From IMG/VR virus record IMGVR_UViG_3300042924_007440, positions 1 to 26,676 of that record: a stretch of 26,676 nt of DNA; one strand, 5' to 3'. The DNA is from a virus. The notes beneath the pieces are model-generated. The model made no database searches. It saw nothing but the letters and a program-made list of their open reading frames with translations, and was not told the DNA's origin. Positions 1 through 7,344 of this stretch are shown in pieces (within the stretch, counting starts at the first letter, position 1; every line of letters begins with the position of its first letter). Made by a program: the position numbers and the translations under genes.

Positions 1-55
1 CTTGGTTCTCGAGCCACGGTGCCGTGACGTACTCCATCCCATCGGGACCCTTCAT
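1..55 (-). CDS. Truncated gene at left edge, unknown (structural region)
   Basis: The ATG at 53-55 (minus) opens a frame that reads MKGPDGMEYVTAPWLENQ and runs off the left edge without a stop. A Shine-Dalgarno-like AAGGGAG lies 7 bases upstream, so the start is well supported even though only 18 residues are visible. It follows the portal-MuF gene and the small gene at 223-600 on the same strand, where tailed phages usually carry scaffold, protease, decoration or capsid genes. The visible residues do not identify a family, so no function is assigned. Confidence 0.55.
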   Translation of the reverse strand, partial: MKGPDGMEYVTAPWLENQ

Positions 56-222
56 TGCTGTGCTCCCTTGAACGCCGGCGTCAGCCGGGGGGAGCTCCAT
101 GTGAGCGCCCCGCGCCGGGCCCGTTCGGGCCGAGTGCTGGAGGCTCACCGCCTCGGTTGTCGTGTTCCATACAGTCTGCGGCTTGGGACCGATCGCAACT
201 TGGCTGTCAGCTACTTGCCAGG
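56..222. other. Non-coding gap of 167 bp ahead of the left-edge gene
   Basis: No convincing gene is seen here. Read on the minus strand it is the leader of the gene starting at 55. It contains a short GGCCCG/CGGGCC inverted repeat (about 117-130) and a second GC-rich inverted repeat near 74-92. These could form a weak terminator or a leader hairpin. No clear -35/-10 pair was found. Confidence 0.4.
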
Positions 223-600
223 TCAGAACGGCGCGTCGCCGTCGCGCCCGTCGTCGATGCGGCCCTCGGCGAGCGCACGCTCGACCACGTCCCCCAAGCT
301 GTTGGTCCACGGTTCGGGCTGCTCGGTCACCCACACCTGCCGCGCCTCGTCCGGGGCCACCCGCGCCAGGATGCCGAGCGCCAGGTCCCGGACGATGAGC
401 GCCTCCTCGAGCTCTACGAGGATGAAGGCCAGCGCATCGTGGGCGGCCACCACCCATCTCGCCGCCGCCTCGGTGTAGAAGTAGCCCACCGTTATGCCGT
501 CGGCCACGAGCTCCCACAGGCCCTCGACCTCCCGGCAACTCATCAGCTGTGGCACCGGCGGTGTGAGCAGGCGCCACCAGGCATCGAGTGGAATAGGCAC
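223..600 (-). CDS. Hypothetical phage protein, 125 aa
   Basis: This GTG-started frame (598-600) encodes 125 residues beginning MPIPLDAWWRLL and ending GRDGDAPF. It is mixed hydrophobic and acidic, with an apparent helical middle (about residues 45-80), and has no signal peptide or recognisable motif. It lies 42 bp downstream of the portal-MuF gene on the same strand, separated by a 24-bp perfect palindrome, and has only a weak ribosome binding site. Position suggests a head-region accessory protein, but I do not recognise the family. The long plus-strand frame across this region is a GC-driven antisense shadow. Confidence 0.6.
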   Translation of the reverse strand: MPIPLDAWWRLLTPPVPQLMSCREVEGLWELVADGITVGYFYTEAAARWVVAAHDALAFILVELEEALIVRDLALGILARVAPDEARQVWVTEQPEPWTNSLGDVVERALAEGRIDDGRDGDAPF

Positions 601-607
601 GAGGCGA

Positions 608-631
608 CCGTGCCCGCCGCGGCGGGCACGG
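608..631. repeat. 24-bp perfect palindrome between portal-MuF and the next gene
   Basis: CCGTGCCCGCCG is followed directly by its reverse complement CGGCGGGCACGG. In minus-strand RNA this gives a roughly 10-bp GC-rich hairpin placed 12 bases after the portal-MuF stop (643-645) and 7 bases before the GTG start of the next gene (600). There is no U-tract, so it could be a weak terminator, an RNA-stability element or an occluder of the downstream start. Confidence 0.6.
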
Positions 632-642
632 CACTCGGCGCG

Positions 643-2880
643 TCAGACGATGGGGATGAGGCGGCAGCGGCAGTTCACGCACTCCGACGCGGGGAGGCGC
701 GGATCGTGCGGGCGGGCCGCGGGGTAGCCGCCGATGCTGAAGTCGACGCCAATGTCTCGCTCCTCGCCGTTCGCCTCGGCGTGGCTATCGCGCGTCCTGA
801 CATCGGCGACGGAGTACCACTTCACCCGACGGACCACGCCGCTCTCGACCATCTGCGTGTAGGCGCTGTTGTTCGCCACGCTGTTTGCCTCGGTGCGGGC
901 GATGGTGCGGGCCCGCCACGCCGGGGGCTCATCGGCGCCGGTCGCGGCGAACGCGTCGCGCACGCGGGCGGCGAGCTGCGGCACGCCGTCGCCAGCCTCG
1001 TAGCCGGCGCGCAAAGCCCGGCCCACGTCGTCGGCCAGGTTGGCGTTGATGCCCTCGAGCCCCGTCAGGGTGCCGACGCGTTCGGTCAGGGCCGCGGTGA
1101 GCCGCCGGCGCGCCGCATTCAGCGAGCTCTCCCAGGCCTCGGTGTCACCGCCTGCTTGACGCACTGCATCACCAAGTGCGTCAAGCACCTGCTCCACCTC
1201 TGCCTCGAGCACTGCGGGGAGGTCCGCGGCCAACTCGGCGTCACGCTTGCCCACGTCGAGGAGCTCATCCGCGGCGACGGCTGGAACCTCGTCCCCCTCG
1301 GCGCGGTCCAGGCCGAGCCGCCGACGGAGGGCGCCTTGAGCGTTGCGCTCAATCCGGTTGATGTAGTCCTGGAACCACTCGGCGAGGCGGTCCTCGCCGT
1401 CCCGCACCGCGCGCTCGTACGCCGTCTCCCACAGCGCCGGGAGGCGGCGGGCCCGCTCGGCGAGCTCAGGCGCCGCCCGGTCGAAAGGGGCGGCATCATC
1501 CTCCCGCGTAGGCGCTGGGGTGGCAGGTGTGGGCACGACACCGGGCGCAAGATCGGCGCCGTAGCCGTTCAGGATGGCGCGGGCCTCCTCCGCCGTCAGG
1601 ACTGTGCCGACGCCCAGGTAGACCTTCTGCACGGCCTCGACGAGCTCGAGGCGCTCGGCGGCGGCTGCCCCGCGGAGTTCGTCGCCCTCGGGGCCCGCCA
1701 GCGGCGGCAGGCCCGCCAGCGCGCGAAATTCGTTGGTGGTGATGACACCCGCCTGGAACAGAGCCGCGCCGCGCTGCGCGCCTTTGTCGTAGTCGCCGGC
1801 GAGCACCTCGAGGCCCGAGGTGTCCCACGCGACCTCAAACCCCTCGCGCCGCGCCGCCTTGTTGAGCGCCGCGGCGATGAGGTCCAGGCGGGGGAGGAGG
1901 AAGCCGCGCGTCCACTGCGCCAACTCCACACGCTGGTTCTCAAAGGTTCGGGCGCCACCGCGGCCCAGCATCGACGGCGGCATCCGCCACACCGCGAGGA
2001 TGTCATCGGTCGCGCGGTCCGCCACCGCGTCCCACTGGCCGCCCACCACCTGCGGGGACAGTTGTGTCGCGGTCGTGGCCGCGTTGACCACGAGCCACTC
2101 ACCGCGGCGAGCGCGCAGCGCCGCGTTGAGCCGGCGCTCCACGGCGTCGAGGCTCTCTTGGTCGACCCCCTCGTCGTCGATGGCCAGCACGCCGCCGACG
2201 GCGCCGGCGTTCTCGAGCACGGTGCGGGTGTAGACGCGGGCGCGGTGGAGGACGTCGATGGGCAACCCCGCGCGCTGGACGAGGCTATCGGCCCGCCACG
2301 GGTTGAGCGGGTGGGGCTCAAAGATGCGCACGACCCGCCCGGGTCCGCCGCGCTCCAGGCCGTTCTCGTCGAAGCGGGCGATGAGGCGGCCCCCGTCGTC
2401 CTCGAGCCGGTAGCCCGCGACCGTCGCCGGGGCGCCGAGCTCGTCTACGACATCGCCAGCGGTCAGCACGACCATCCGCCCGCCGACGATGGGGGTGACC
2501 GCGTTCGCGGTGATGTAGAGGTAGCACTCTCCGGCGTAGTCCAGGCCGTAGCTCACCCACATCCGCAGCTCGGTGGCGCTCACGGACGCCGACGCGACGG
2601 TGTTGAACGCGCGGAGGATGGGGTGATCCTCGACGGGGGTGCCGGTGCCGGTGCGCGCGCCCGTCAGCCGGATCGTCGGGTCCGCGAGGTGTGCGGCGGC
2701 GACCCGGGCGACGGAGGCGACGAGCGGCTCCCGGTCGTGGCCTGCGGCGATGGTGCCGGCGCGGTCGACGGGCTGGCGGTACTCGGCGGTGCCGCCGAAC
2801 ACGCCGGAGGGTGAGGCGACGACGGCGACGTTAGCGCGCTCCTCCACGGGAGGCGCGGGGGTGCGGCGAAAGAGAGGCAT
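643..2880 (-). CDS. Portal protein fused to a MuF-type head morphogenesis domain
   Basis: The 745-aa product starts at ATG 2880 (MPLFRRTPAPP), fixed by the upstream motif GCCAACGGT. The N-terminal about 420 residues look like an HK97-type portal: regions with PHPLNPWRADSL, VLENAGAVGGVLAIDDEG and MPPSMLGRGGARTFENQRV resemble conserved portal core segments. The protein continues without a stop through a proline-rich linker (about 475-490) and long helices into a C-terminal MuF/SPP1 gp7-like domain, with IARTEANSVANNSAY, RDSHAEANGEERDIGVDF and the closing ECVNCRCRLIPIV (about 635-745). Portal forms the packaging vertex and MuF proteins act in head morphogenesis; these are usually separate genes. 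The reading frame is open further upstream inside terL, but in the wrong composition for a gene. Confidence 0.88.
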   Translation of the reverse strand: MPLFRRTPAPPVEERANVAVVASPSGVFGGTAEYRQPVDRAGTIAAGHDREPLVASVARVAAAHLADPTIRLTGARTGTGTPVEDHPILRAFNTVASASVSATELRMWVSYGLDYAGECYLYITANAVTPIVGGRMVVLTAGDVVDELGAPATVAGYRLEDDGGRLIARFDENGLERGGPGRVVRIFEPHPLNPWRADSLVQRAGLPIDVLHRARVYTRTVLENAGAVGGVLAIDDEGVDQESLDAVERRLNAALRARRGEWLVVNAATTATQLSPQVVGGQWDAVADRATDDILAVWRMPPSMLGRGGARTFENQRVELAQWTRGFLLPRLDLIAAALNKAARREGFEVAWDTSGLEVLAGDYDKGAQRGAALFQAGVITTNEFRALAGLPPLAGPEGDELRGAAAAERLELVEAVQKVYLGVGTVLTAEEARAILNGYGADLAPGVVPTPATPAPTREDDAAPFDRAAPELAERARRLPALWETAYERAVRDGEDRLAEWFQDYINRIERNAQGALRRRLGLDRAEGDEVPAVAADELLDVGKRDAELAADLPAVLEAEVEQVLDALGDAVRQAGGDTEAWESSLNAARRRLTAALTERVGTLTGLEGINANLADDVGRALRAGYEAGDGVPQLAARVRDAFAATGADEPPAWRARTIARTEANSVANNSAYTQMVESGVVRRVKWYSVADVRTRDSHAEANGEERDIGVDFSIGGYPAARPHDPRLPASECVNCRCRLIPIV

Positions 2881-2888
2881 CGGGCCCG

Positions 2889-2898
2889 ACCGTTGGCG
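2889..2898 (-). promoter_or_regulatory. Start-linked motif CGCCAACGGT, portal gene
   Basis: On the minus strand the motif reads CGCCAACGGT, followed by an 8-base spacer CGGGCCCG and the portal ATG. It lies in the 28-bp gap after the terL stop. This is the only copy with an 8-base rather than 7-base spacer. Confidence 0.7.
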
Positions 2899-2908
2899 CC
2901 CTGGGGCC

Positions 2909-4240
2909 TCACCCGCCAGCGACGAGGAGGCGGCGGGGCCGGCGGGGCCCGGACATGTAGAGCGCGTACCGCAGCGCGTCGAGCGCGTGGTCGTCCTTCT
3001 TGACCGGGCGCTCGGGGACGAGCGGGGATCCATCGCGTGCGGTCTGCCAGCGGTAGCCGCGCATCTCCCGCCAGAGCATCGGGCACGCGGCGTCGTCCAC
3101 CAGGAGCGTCCCGCGGTGGAGGTGGGCCTGGAGCTCGCGGATCCCGTCCGCCACGCTGTCGGCCCCCTTGTCGGCGAGGACGATGGGCAGGCCGCGCTCG
3201 CGTCGCTGCGTGTTAGTCGTCTGCGGGAAGTTCCGGTCGGAGTAGATGCGGGCCGGCCTCCACCGCTCGAGCAGGGGCCGGATGCGGTCCCACCACTCCG
3301 CCTCCGTCGCCGCCGGCGCGTGGGCCTCGGCGACGGCGCACCACCGCTCGCCGACGCGGGCGAGGATGACGAGCGCGCTGGGGTTCTCCGCCCCGAGGTC
3401 CTGGCCAGCGATGACCTCATCCGCGCCTTCCGGCCCGTCCGGCCACGCGAGGCCGTCGACGGCGGCGCGCAGGTGACGCGCCGGGGTGAGCTCACGGAAC
3501 ACCGCGCCGCGGAAGCTGATGAACGAGCCGCGGAGTTCCTGCTCGCCGAGGTCCGTCCCGTCGTACACCGCGCGCAGCGCCTCGACCACGACGGCGTCCA
3601 GGTGGGGGTTGTCGAAGGTGCTCGGCGGGCGCTCGGGCGGTAGGGGGCTGCCGCCGATGAACACGACCCCGGGCACGGGCGCGGCGTCGATGAAGTCGTC
3701 CCAGAGCCAGTTCTGCCCGTTCGGCGTCGTGGCGGCCACGATCCGCGCGGGCGCCCCGTCGGGGAGCGAGAGCCGGGTCGCGAAGCGCAAGTTGCTGTAC
3801 GCCTCCCGGTCCCAGAACGCGAGCTCGTCGGCGATGGCACCGTGGTAGTTGCCGCCCCGCAGGCTGTCCGGGCGCTCGGCGCTCCCGAGTCGGATGACGC
3901 TGCCGTTGGCGAAATGAATGGCCGCGTCGCCGGGGGTGCGGGTGTAGGCGGTCGCCCACTCGCCGCCGCGTAGCTGGTTCGTCAGACCGTGCGTCTCGAG
4001 GTAGGCCCGGATACCCGACGGCCCCTCGGCCAGGATGTCCCGCGCCTCGGACCAGGTGCGGCCCACGGCGCGCCAGCTGGTGCCGGGATAGGCGAGGGCG
4101 CGCGGCGTGAGCCAGCTCGTCAAGCGCCAGGTCTTGCCGAGACCGCGGCCGCCGGTGAGAAGCCACAGCGTCCAGGCGCCTGCGGGGACGACCTGGTGGG
4201 AGAGGATGGGAACGCGGACGGAGTTGTCAAGGCTTGCCAT
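2909..4240 (-). CDS. terL: Terminase large subunit (ATPase and nuclease)
   Basis: The 443-aa product has the two TerL modules. The ATPase has a Walker A GGRGLGKT (residues 30-37) and a Walker B HGAIADEL with acidic D138/E139. The RNase H-like nuclease shows candidate acidic residues in AGQDLGAEN (about 281), IYSDRN (335) and the C-terminal KKDDHALDALRYAL (about 414-427), a typical TerL ending. It pumps DNA into the prohead through the portal and cuts it. The ATG at 4240 (MASLDNSVRV) overlaps the end of terS by 14 bp. One of the six 13-bp operator-like sites covers this start codon and the terS stop. Confidence 0.92.
   Translation of the reverse strand: MASLDNSVRVPILSHQVVPAGAWTLWLLTGGRGLGKTWRLTSWLTPRALAYPGTSWRAVGRTWSEARDILAEGPSGIRAYLETHGLTNQLRGGEWATAYTRTPGDAAIHFANGSVIRLGSAERPDSLRGGNYHGAIADELAFWDREAYSNLRFATRLSLPDGAPARIVAATTPNGQNWLWDDFIDAAPVPGVVFIGGSPLPPERPPSTFDNPHLDAVVVEALRAVYDGTDLGEQELRGSFISFRGAVFRELTPARHLRAAVDGLAWPDGPEGADEVIAGQDLGAENPSALVILARVGERWCAVAEAHAPAATEAEWWDRIRPLLERWRPARIYSDRNFPQTTNTQRRERGLPIVLADKGADSVADGIRELQAHLHRGTLLVDDAACPMLWREMRGYRWQTARDGSPLVPERPVKKDDHALDALRYALYMSGPRRPRRLLVAGG
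4226..4238 (-). promoter_or_regulatory. Operator/stoperator-like site, terS-terL junction
   Basis: The plus strand reads GTCAAGGCTTGCC, and the minus (sense) strand reads CAAGCCTTGACA. It is one of six copies of a near-palindrome with invariant core TGTCAAGGCTTG. It sits over the terL start and terS stop, inside transcribed DNA, where a bound repressor could block elongation. Confidence 0.65.
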
Positions 4241-4733
4241 CGGCTGGCCTCAGCTCGTGCTCCACGACCACGGCGTCGATGACCTCGGCCTCTACTACCT
4301 CGGCGATGGTCACCTGCGCGACGGCAACGACACCCGAGTGCTCGACACGTTGAACTTCAACGCCTTCGAGCTTGGCGATGTCCATCAGAGCCTGGCGCTC
4401 GAGCGCCAAGTAGCGCGCCGCTGCGGCGTCGTCCTCTCGGTCCAGGGCGTGGGTGGCGTTGCGCCGAGCGTCCTCTGCGATGCGGGTAAGCCGGACGACG
4501 GCCTCGGCGCGGTGGCGCTCGGTGCGTCCCACGCGCTCGCGGGCGATGGCGTCCAGGTGCTTGTGCCAGTGGCGCAGCACCGTCTTGCGGTCGCAGCCGA
4601 TGGCGGCGGCAACCCCGTTGACGCTATGCCCACTGAGGCGGAGCTCGATGAGCTCGTCCACCTGCTCGGGCGCCAGCCGGCGCGCGCTCAGGCGCCGATG
4701 CTCAGACGTGACAGGGGCAGGCAGGCGGTCCAC
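4227..4733 (-). CDS. terS: Terminase small subunit-like DNA-binding protein
   Basis: The GTG at 4731-4733 gives 168 aa beginning MDRLPAPVTSEHRRLS. This start is chosen because CGCCAACGGT lies exactly 7 bases upstream; a longer frame begins at 4778 within a hairpin and is disfavoured. A helix-turn-helix is visible at about residues 35-58 (SVNGVAAAIGCDRKTVLRHW), followed by a helical, Arg/Glu-rich middle and a beta-like, Val/Glu-rich tail. The architecture and the position directly upstream of terL, with a 14-bp overlap, fit a TerS that recognises the packaging site. The sequence alone does not exclude another phage DNA-binding protein. Confidence 0.75.
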   Translation of the reverse strand: MDRLPAPVTSEHRRLSARRLAPEQVDELIELRLSGHSVNGVAAAIGCDRKTVLRHWHKHLDAIARERVGRTERHRAEAVVRLTRIAEDARRNATHALDREDDAAAARYLALERQALMDIAKLEGVEVQRVEHSGVVAVAQVTIAEVVEAEVIDAVVVEHELRPADGKP

Positions 4734-4740
4734 GTCCCGG

Positions 4741-4750
4741 ACCGTTGGCG
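4741..4750 (-). promoter_or_regulatory. Start-linked motif CGCCAACGGT, terS
   Basis: The minus strand reads CGCCAACGGT, then the 7-base spacer CCGGGAC, then GTG. No separate strong Shine-Dalgarno sequence is visible. It decides the terS start at 4733. Confidence 0.75.
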
Positions 4751-4765
4751 TCCGGACACGACGAA

Positions 4766-4788
4766 GCCCCCGCCACACGGGCGGGGGC
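4766..4788 (-). terminator. Hairpin terminator between the small-gene cluster and terS
   Basis: GCCCCCGCC and GGCGGGGGC form a perfect 9-bp stem around a 5-base loop. On the minus strand it is followed by TTCGTCG, a weak T-containing tail typical of high-GC genomes. It sits 25 bp after the stop at 4813 and 16 bp before the start-linked motif of terS, so it probably insulates the packaging operon from upstream transcription. Confidence 0.6.
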
Positions 4789-4812
4789 AGGTCGGAAGTG
4801 CTTTCGGAGGCG

Positions 4813-5187
4813 TCAGCGTGAGGCGGCGACTACGCGCTGGAAGTCCTCAAGCGGGGCGACCCACCCGGCATCGGCGTCGACCAGCACTAGCTCGCCGCCG
4901 GGCTGGCCAGCGAGGATATTCCAGGTGTCACCAACCGGGCCTCGGTACGGGATGCCGATCGCATACAACGCGATTCTCAACGACGCGGCGCGCGCCGTGG
5001 CCGCGGTGTGGGCACCGTACACGGCGTCTGCGAGCCGCTCGAGGCTGGGCAAGACGTCATCATTGGGCGTGCGTGCAGTGGCGGCCCAGGCGTCCTCGAG
5101 GCGATCGAGTTCTCGCACGGCCTCGGCGTAGATCCTGGCCAGCCGGTGAAGCTCGGTGGCGGTGGTGGTGTCAGTGGTGGTGTCCAT
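4813..5187 (-). CDS. Hypothetical protein, 124 aa
   Basis: The start ATG (5185-5187) has a good ribosome binding site (AAGGAG, 7 bases upstream), so I prefer it to a longer frame beginning at 5319. The product begins with a Thr/Asp-rich MDTTTDTTTATEL, has a helical segment with heptad-like Leu/Ala spacing (about 10-70), then a compact region containing GIPYRGPVGDTWNILAG. No transmembrane segment or catalytic motif is evident. It lies between the RecT-like operon and the terminase genes and is followed by a hairpin terminator. I do not recognise the family. Confidence 0.65.
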   Translation of the reverse strand: MDTTTDTTTATELHRLARIYAEAVRELDRLEDAWAATARTPNDDVLPSLERLADAVYGAHTAATARAASLRIALYAIGIPYRGPVGDTWNILAGQPGGELVLVDADAGWVAPLEDFQRVVAASR

Positions 5188-5345
5188 CGGGGGTCTCCTT
5201 GTGCCGGGGGCCGTTCCTCCGGTCACACTTAGGACTGTGCGCCGCCGTTCGCCGCAGGCAAGTATCTGGCGGAGGTTTTCCAGCCCCCTTGTTGCCCCGC
5301 GGCGGCGGGGCCGGTTCACGGTTCGGCGATGGCGTCCATCCCCAG
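5188..5345. other. Gap with inverted repeat between 5346-5477 and 4813-5187 genes
   Basis: The gap contains GCCCCGC/GCGGGGC (5294-5300 and 5305-5311) with a 4-base loop, a possible terminator for the RecT-like operon on the minus strand. Frames crossing this gap lack supporting starts. No convincing promoter pair was found for the gene at 5187. Confidence 0.4.
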
Positions 5346-5477
5346 CTATTCCGGGGGATCGGCGCCGCCCAGGGTTGCCGGCACCGGGGCGCGGTCCATG
5401 AGCGGGGCTTCATCCTCCGCGGCAACCACGATCCACAGCAGCATCCGCACTACTCCGCGGATCTCCTCCGGCTTCAT
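5346..5477 (-). CDS. Small hypothetical protein, 43 aa
   Basis: A short frame begins at ATG 5477, overlapping the preceding stop as ATGA, and ends at TAG 5346-5348. The product begins MKPEEIRGVVRMLLWIVVAAEDE, with a short hydrophobic stretch (about residues 9-20), then a Pro/Ala/Gly-rich acidic tail. It is supported mainly by the stop-start coupling that also joins the three genes upstream. The function is unknown; the hydrophobic stretch is short for a transmembrane helix. Confidence 0.5.
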   Translation of the reverse strand: MKPEEIRGVVRMLLWIVVAAEDEAPLMDRAPVPATLGGADPPE

Positions 5478-5683
5478 GGCCATAGCTCCCGGTCCTCAAT
5501 CGCCACGAGGACGGCCCCGTGGGATGCGGCGGTGGCGTGCGCGGCGCGGATGGCTTGCCGGCGTGTGAGGGTGAATCCCTGGGCGATGAAGTTCCCGCGG
5601 GGCGGGACCATGCGCACGATCCATCCCCACTGAGCGAAACCCAGCCGGCGAACGCGGGCGGTGAATGGTGGCGGGGTGCTCAC
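5474..5683 (-). CDS. Small basic hypothetical protein, 69 aa
   Basis: The GTG at 5683 overlaps the preceding stop as GTGA and gives 69 residues beginning MSTPPPFTARVRRLG and ending VAIEDRELWP. Longer in-frame starts upstream lie inside the neighbouring gene and produce an Arg-rich shadow sequence, so they are rejected. The protein is basic with a helical segment TRRQAIRAAHATAASHG. It is the third gene of the coupled RecT-like operon. No family is recognised. Confidence 0.6.
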   Translation of the reverse strand: MSTPPPFTARVRRLGFAQWGWIVRMVPPRGNFIAQGFTLTRRQAIRAAHATAASHGAVLVAIEDRELWP

Positions 5684-6063
5684 AGCTGCACACCTCCCCG
5701 GCGGTAGTGGCTCCGATCGATGCGCTCGAGCAGCTCGGCGCCTGTGTGGTGGGCGCCCCAGGGTGTGGCGCTGGTGCCCGCGGCGACCGCCGCCCGCGCG
5801 CCGGCGGCGGCCCACGGTAGGAGGTCCTCCACGCGGCGCTCCTGCCGTGTGACCGCACCCACGAGAGCAGTCACGAGCTCGCGCTCGGTCGCAAGCTGGC
5901 GCTCAAGGCGGGCACACCGGGCGGCGAGGGCGTCCCGCTCGCCCTCAAGCTCGGCCGCCTCGTCGCCGAGGCGGTCGGCCTCCTCTGCGGCGTGCTGCAC
6001 GAGCGCGACGTTGTGGGCGAGGGCGGTCTCGACCTCCGGGAGGGGTACGGCGTGAACGCTCAC
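5680..6063 (-). CDS. Coiled-coil protein, 127 aa
   Basis: The GTG at 6063 overlaps the RecT-like stop as GTGA. Residues of about 20-75 are rich in Glu, Arg, Ala and Leu with heptad-like spacing (EAAELEGERDALAARCARLE), indicating a coiled coil. The C-terminal part is Gly/Ala-rich and ends RSHYRRGGVQL. Its coupling to the RecT-like gene suggests a role in, or co-regulation with, phage recombination. Phage single-strand annealing genes are often next to an exonuclease, but this protein shows no nuclease motif, so it is not a RecE or alpha-exonuclease equivalent. Confidence 0.65.
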   Translation of the reverse strand: MSVHAVPLPEVETALAHNVALVQHAAEEADRLGDEAAELEGERDALAARCARLERQLATERELVTALVGAVTRQERRVEDLLPWAAAGARAAVAAGTSATPWGAHHTGAELLERIDRSHYRRGGVQL

Positions 6064-6845
6064 GATTCCACCTCCTCATCCAGGTCCACGAGCTCGGTGT
6101 CCTCGGCCTCGATGCCGGCCAGCAGCTCATCCAGCTCGTCGGTGGGTACGTACGCCGAGGCGTCGGGAAAGATGCTGTTCCAGAGCTCCAGCGCACGCGC
6201 CTTGTCACCGCCGCAAGCGTCGAGCACCTGGCGCTTGGCATCGGGCACGGGCACCAGCTCCTTGGCCTCGGCAGCGATGGCCTCGGCAGCGAGCGGATCG
6301 GGCAGCTCCGACGGGCCCAACGGCTCCGGCTCGGTGCCATCGCCAGCGAAGCTGGTCACTTCCTCGTGGGTGTAGCTCAGCCCGGCGATTGCATCGGCGG
6401 CACCGGCACGGCCCAGCATCGAAGTGCAGCGAGCCAGGTACATGGCCTTCGGGTAGGACTTCCATTGCCCCTTGCCGAGCAGCCCGGCACGCTTGGCATC
6501 CTCCTCGAGGAAGGACACCTCCATGACGGCGTTGGTGTCGGCGCGGGTCAAGCGCATCTCACAGCCGCGATCGTCCAGCCGAGGCACCTCGAGCTTGTGG
6601 CCGGCGCGTGCGATGAGAGCACGCATCAGCTCAGGCGATGCGTCCGGGTTGCCCTGGATCACATTGATGCCGTACACGGACTGGAGCGGGCCGATGCCGG
6701 CCTCTGCTCCCCAGAGGATGATCATTGCCGCGTCGATGGGCTTCCCGCGCAGGTGCTGCGGGCACACGCTGGACCGCACGAGCGCCTCAGCGAAGCGGAG
6801 TGCGGCGTCGAGATCGCCGGGTTGTATGGCTAGGTGTGTGCTCAT
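6060..6845 (-). CDS. recT: RecT-family single-strand annealing protein
   Basis: The 261-aa product starts at ATG 6845 with a ribosome binding site ACGGAGG. The N-terminal about 165 residues fit the RecT/Redbeta annealing family: a helical start, ILWGAEAGIGPLQSVYGINV (about 43-62), a beta-rich middle and the characteristic GQWKSYPKAMYLARCTSMLG (about 126-145) followed by a helix. The C-terminal about 75 residues are acidic and variable, as in other RecT proteins. RecT binds single-stranded DNA and anneals it to a complementary strand. It is the first gene of a leftward operon whose leader carries one copy of the 74-bp repeat. Confidence 0.8.
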   Translation of the reverse strand: MSTHLAIQPGDLDAALRFAEALVRSSVCPQHLRGKPIDAAMIILWGAEAGIGPLQSVYGINVIQGNPDASPELMRALIARAGHKLEVPRLDDRGCEMRLTRADTNAVMEVSFLEEDAKRAGLLGKGQWKSYPKAMYLARCTSMLGRAGAADAIAGLSYTHEEVTSFAGDGTEPEPLGPSELPDPLAAEAIAAEAKELVPVPDAKRQVLDACGGDKARALELWNSIFPDASAYVPTDELDELLAGIEAEDTELVDLDEEVES

Positions 6846-6893
6846 TGTGTACCTCCGTGTTGGTACAGCCGGGCGGTCCGGCTCCTATTCGAT
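6846..6893 (-). promoter_or_regulatory. Leader of the RecT-like operon with two small hairpins
   Basis: Between the 74-bp repeat and the start codon, the minus strand can form AGCCGG/CCGGCT around a 5-base loop. It can also form TGTACC/GGTACA, whose right arm and loop include part of the GGAGG ribosome binding site. The second hairpin could modulate access to the start. No transcript data support this; it is read from sequence symmetry. Confidence 0.4.
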
Positions 6894-6967
6894 GGTGCGC
6901 CGGTGTTTGCGAGGCGCAACCCCTAACGCGCCCACTCACAGCCAGGTATCAGGTGGTGCCAGCCGCC
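6894..6967 (-). repeat. 74-bp repeated control element, copy A (RecT operon)
   Basis: This segment matches the reverse complement of 10216-10289 at 70 of 74 positions with no gaps. Both copies are oriented so that the same end points toward the downstream gene: leftward to the RecT-like gene here. It includes the dyad TTGCG-CCT-CGCAA (about 6907-6919) and the conserved run GCGTTAGGGG. Its distal part overlaps the last 6 codons of the gene at 6949-7344. It is most simply a duplicated promoter/operator region for two early operons. Confidence 0.75.
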
Positions 6968-7344
6968 CGCAGCACGAAACCGAGCAGGTGCTCCGGGCTC
7001 ACCCCTGCCGGGTCGTCGAGAACATCGAGCAGCAGGAGCAGCGCGCCCTCCTCGGCCTGCGTCCAGGGCCGGCCCAGCTCGATGGCGAGCGACGCCGCGA
7101 CGATGGTCTCAAGGCGCGCGGTGGTCGGGCAGCGCGCGCCGTGGAGGAGGCAAGGGTCTGGGCCCGCTGGTGCCACGATGCGCCCACACCACGCACACCT
7201 GGCACACCACTGCCGCCGTGCCTGGATCGCCGCTGGCCGGGGTATGGCGAGGGTTTCAAGCTCAATTGCGATGAGGTGTGCGTGCTCGACGCAGCAGGCT
7301 GCGAAGCCGGCGCCGCCGGCGCCCTCGATCATCCAAGGCGTCAC
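6949..7344 (-). CDS. Cys-rich small protein, probable zinc-binding, 131 aa
   Basis: The GTG at 7344 overlaps the RusA-like stop as GTGA. The product has a cluster CARCAWCG (about residues 43-50) and a later CLLHGARC (about 61-68), with further Cys and His near the N-terminus (CCVEHAH). This pattern suggests a zinc-binding knuckle. The C-terminal half is helical. It is co-expressed with the RusA-like resolvase and lies downstream of the divergent control region. It may bind nucleic acid, but there is no HNH catalytic core I can identify. Confidence 0.6.
   Translation of the reverse strand: MTPWMIEGAGGAGFAACCVEHAHLIAIELETLAIPRPAAIQARRQWCARCAWCGRIVAPAGPDPCLLHGARCPTTARLETIVAASLAIELGRPWTQAEEGALLLLLDVLDDPAGVSPEHLLGFVLRAAGTT

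Noticed and set aside
55-2814. 919-aa open frame on the plus strand opposite the portal-MuF gene
   Set aside because: It is antisense to a gene with clear domain matches, has Arg/Ala/Gly/His-rich shadow composition and no start signal. Long antisense frames are expected at this GC content.
643-3840. Portal frame extended to a start at 3840 (1065 aa)
   Set aside because: The extra part overlaps terL and is a Ser/Arg/Thr-rich shadow. The start-linked motif and MPLFRRTPAPP place the start at 2880.
4107-5633. 508-aa plus-strand frame over terS and the small genes
   Set aside because: It runs opposite to several coupled genes and the terminator at 4766-4788, and its composition is inconsistent along its length.
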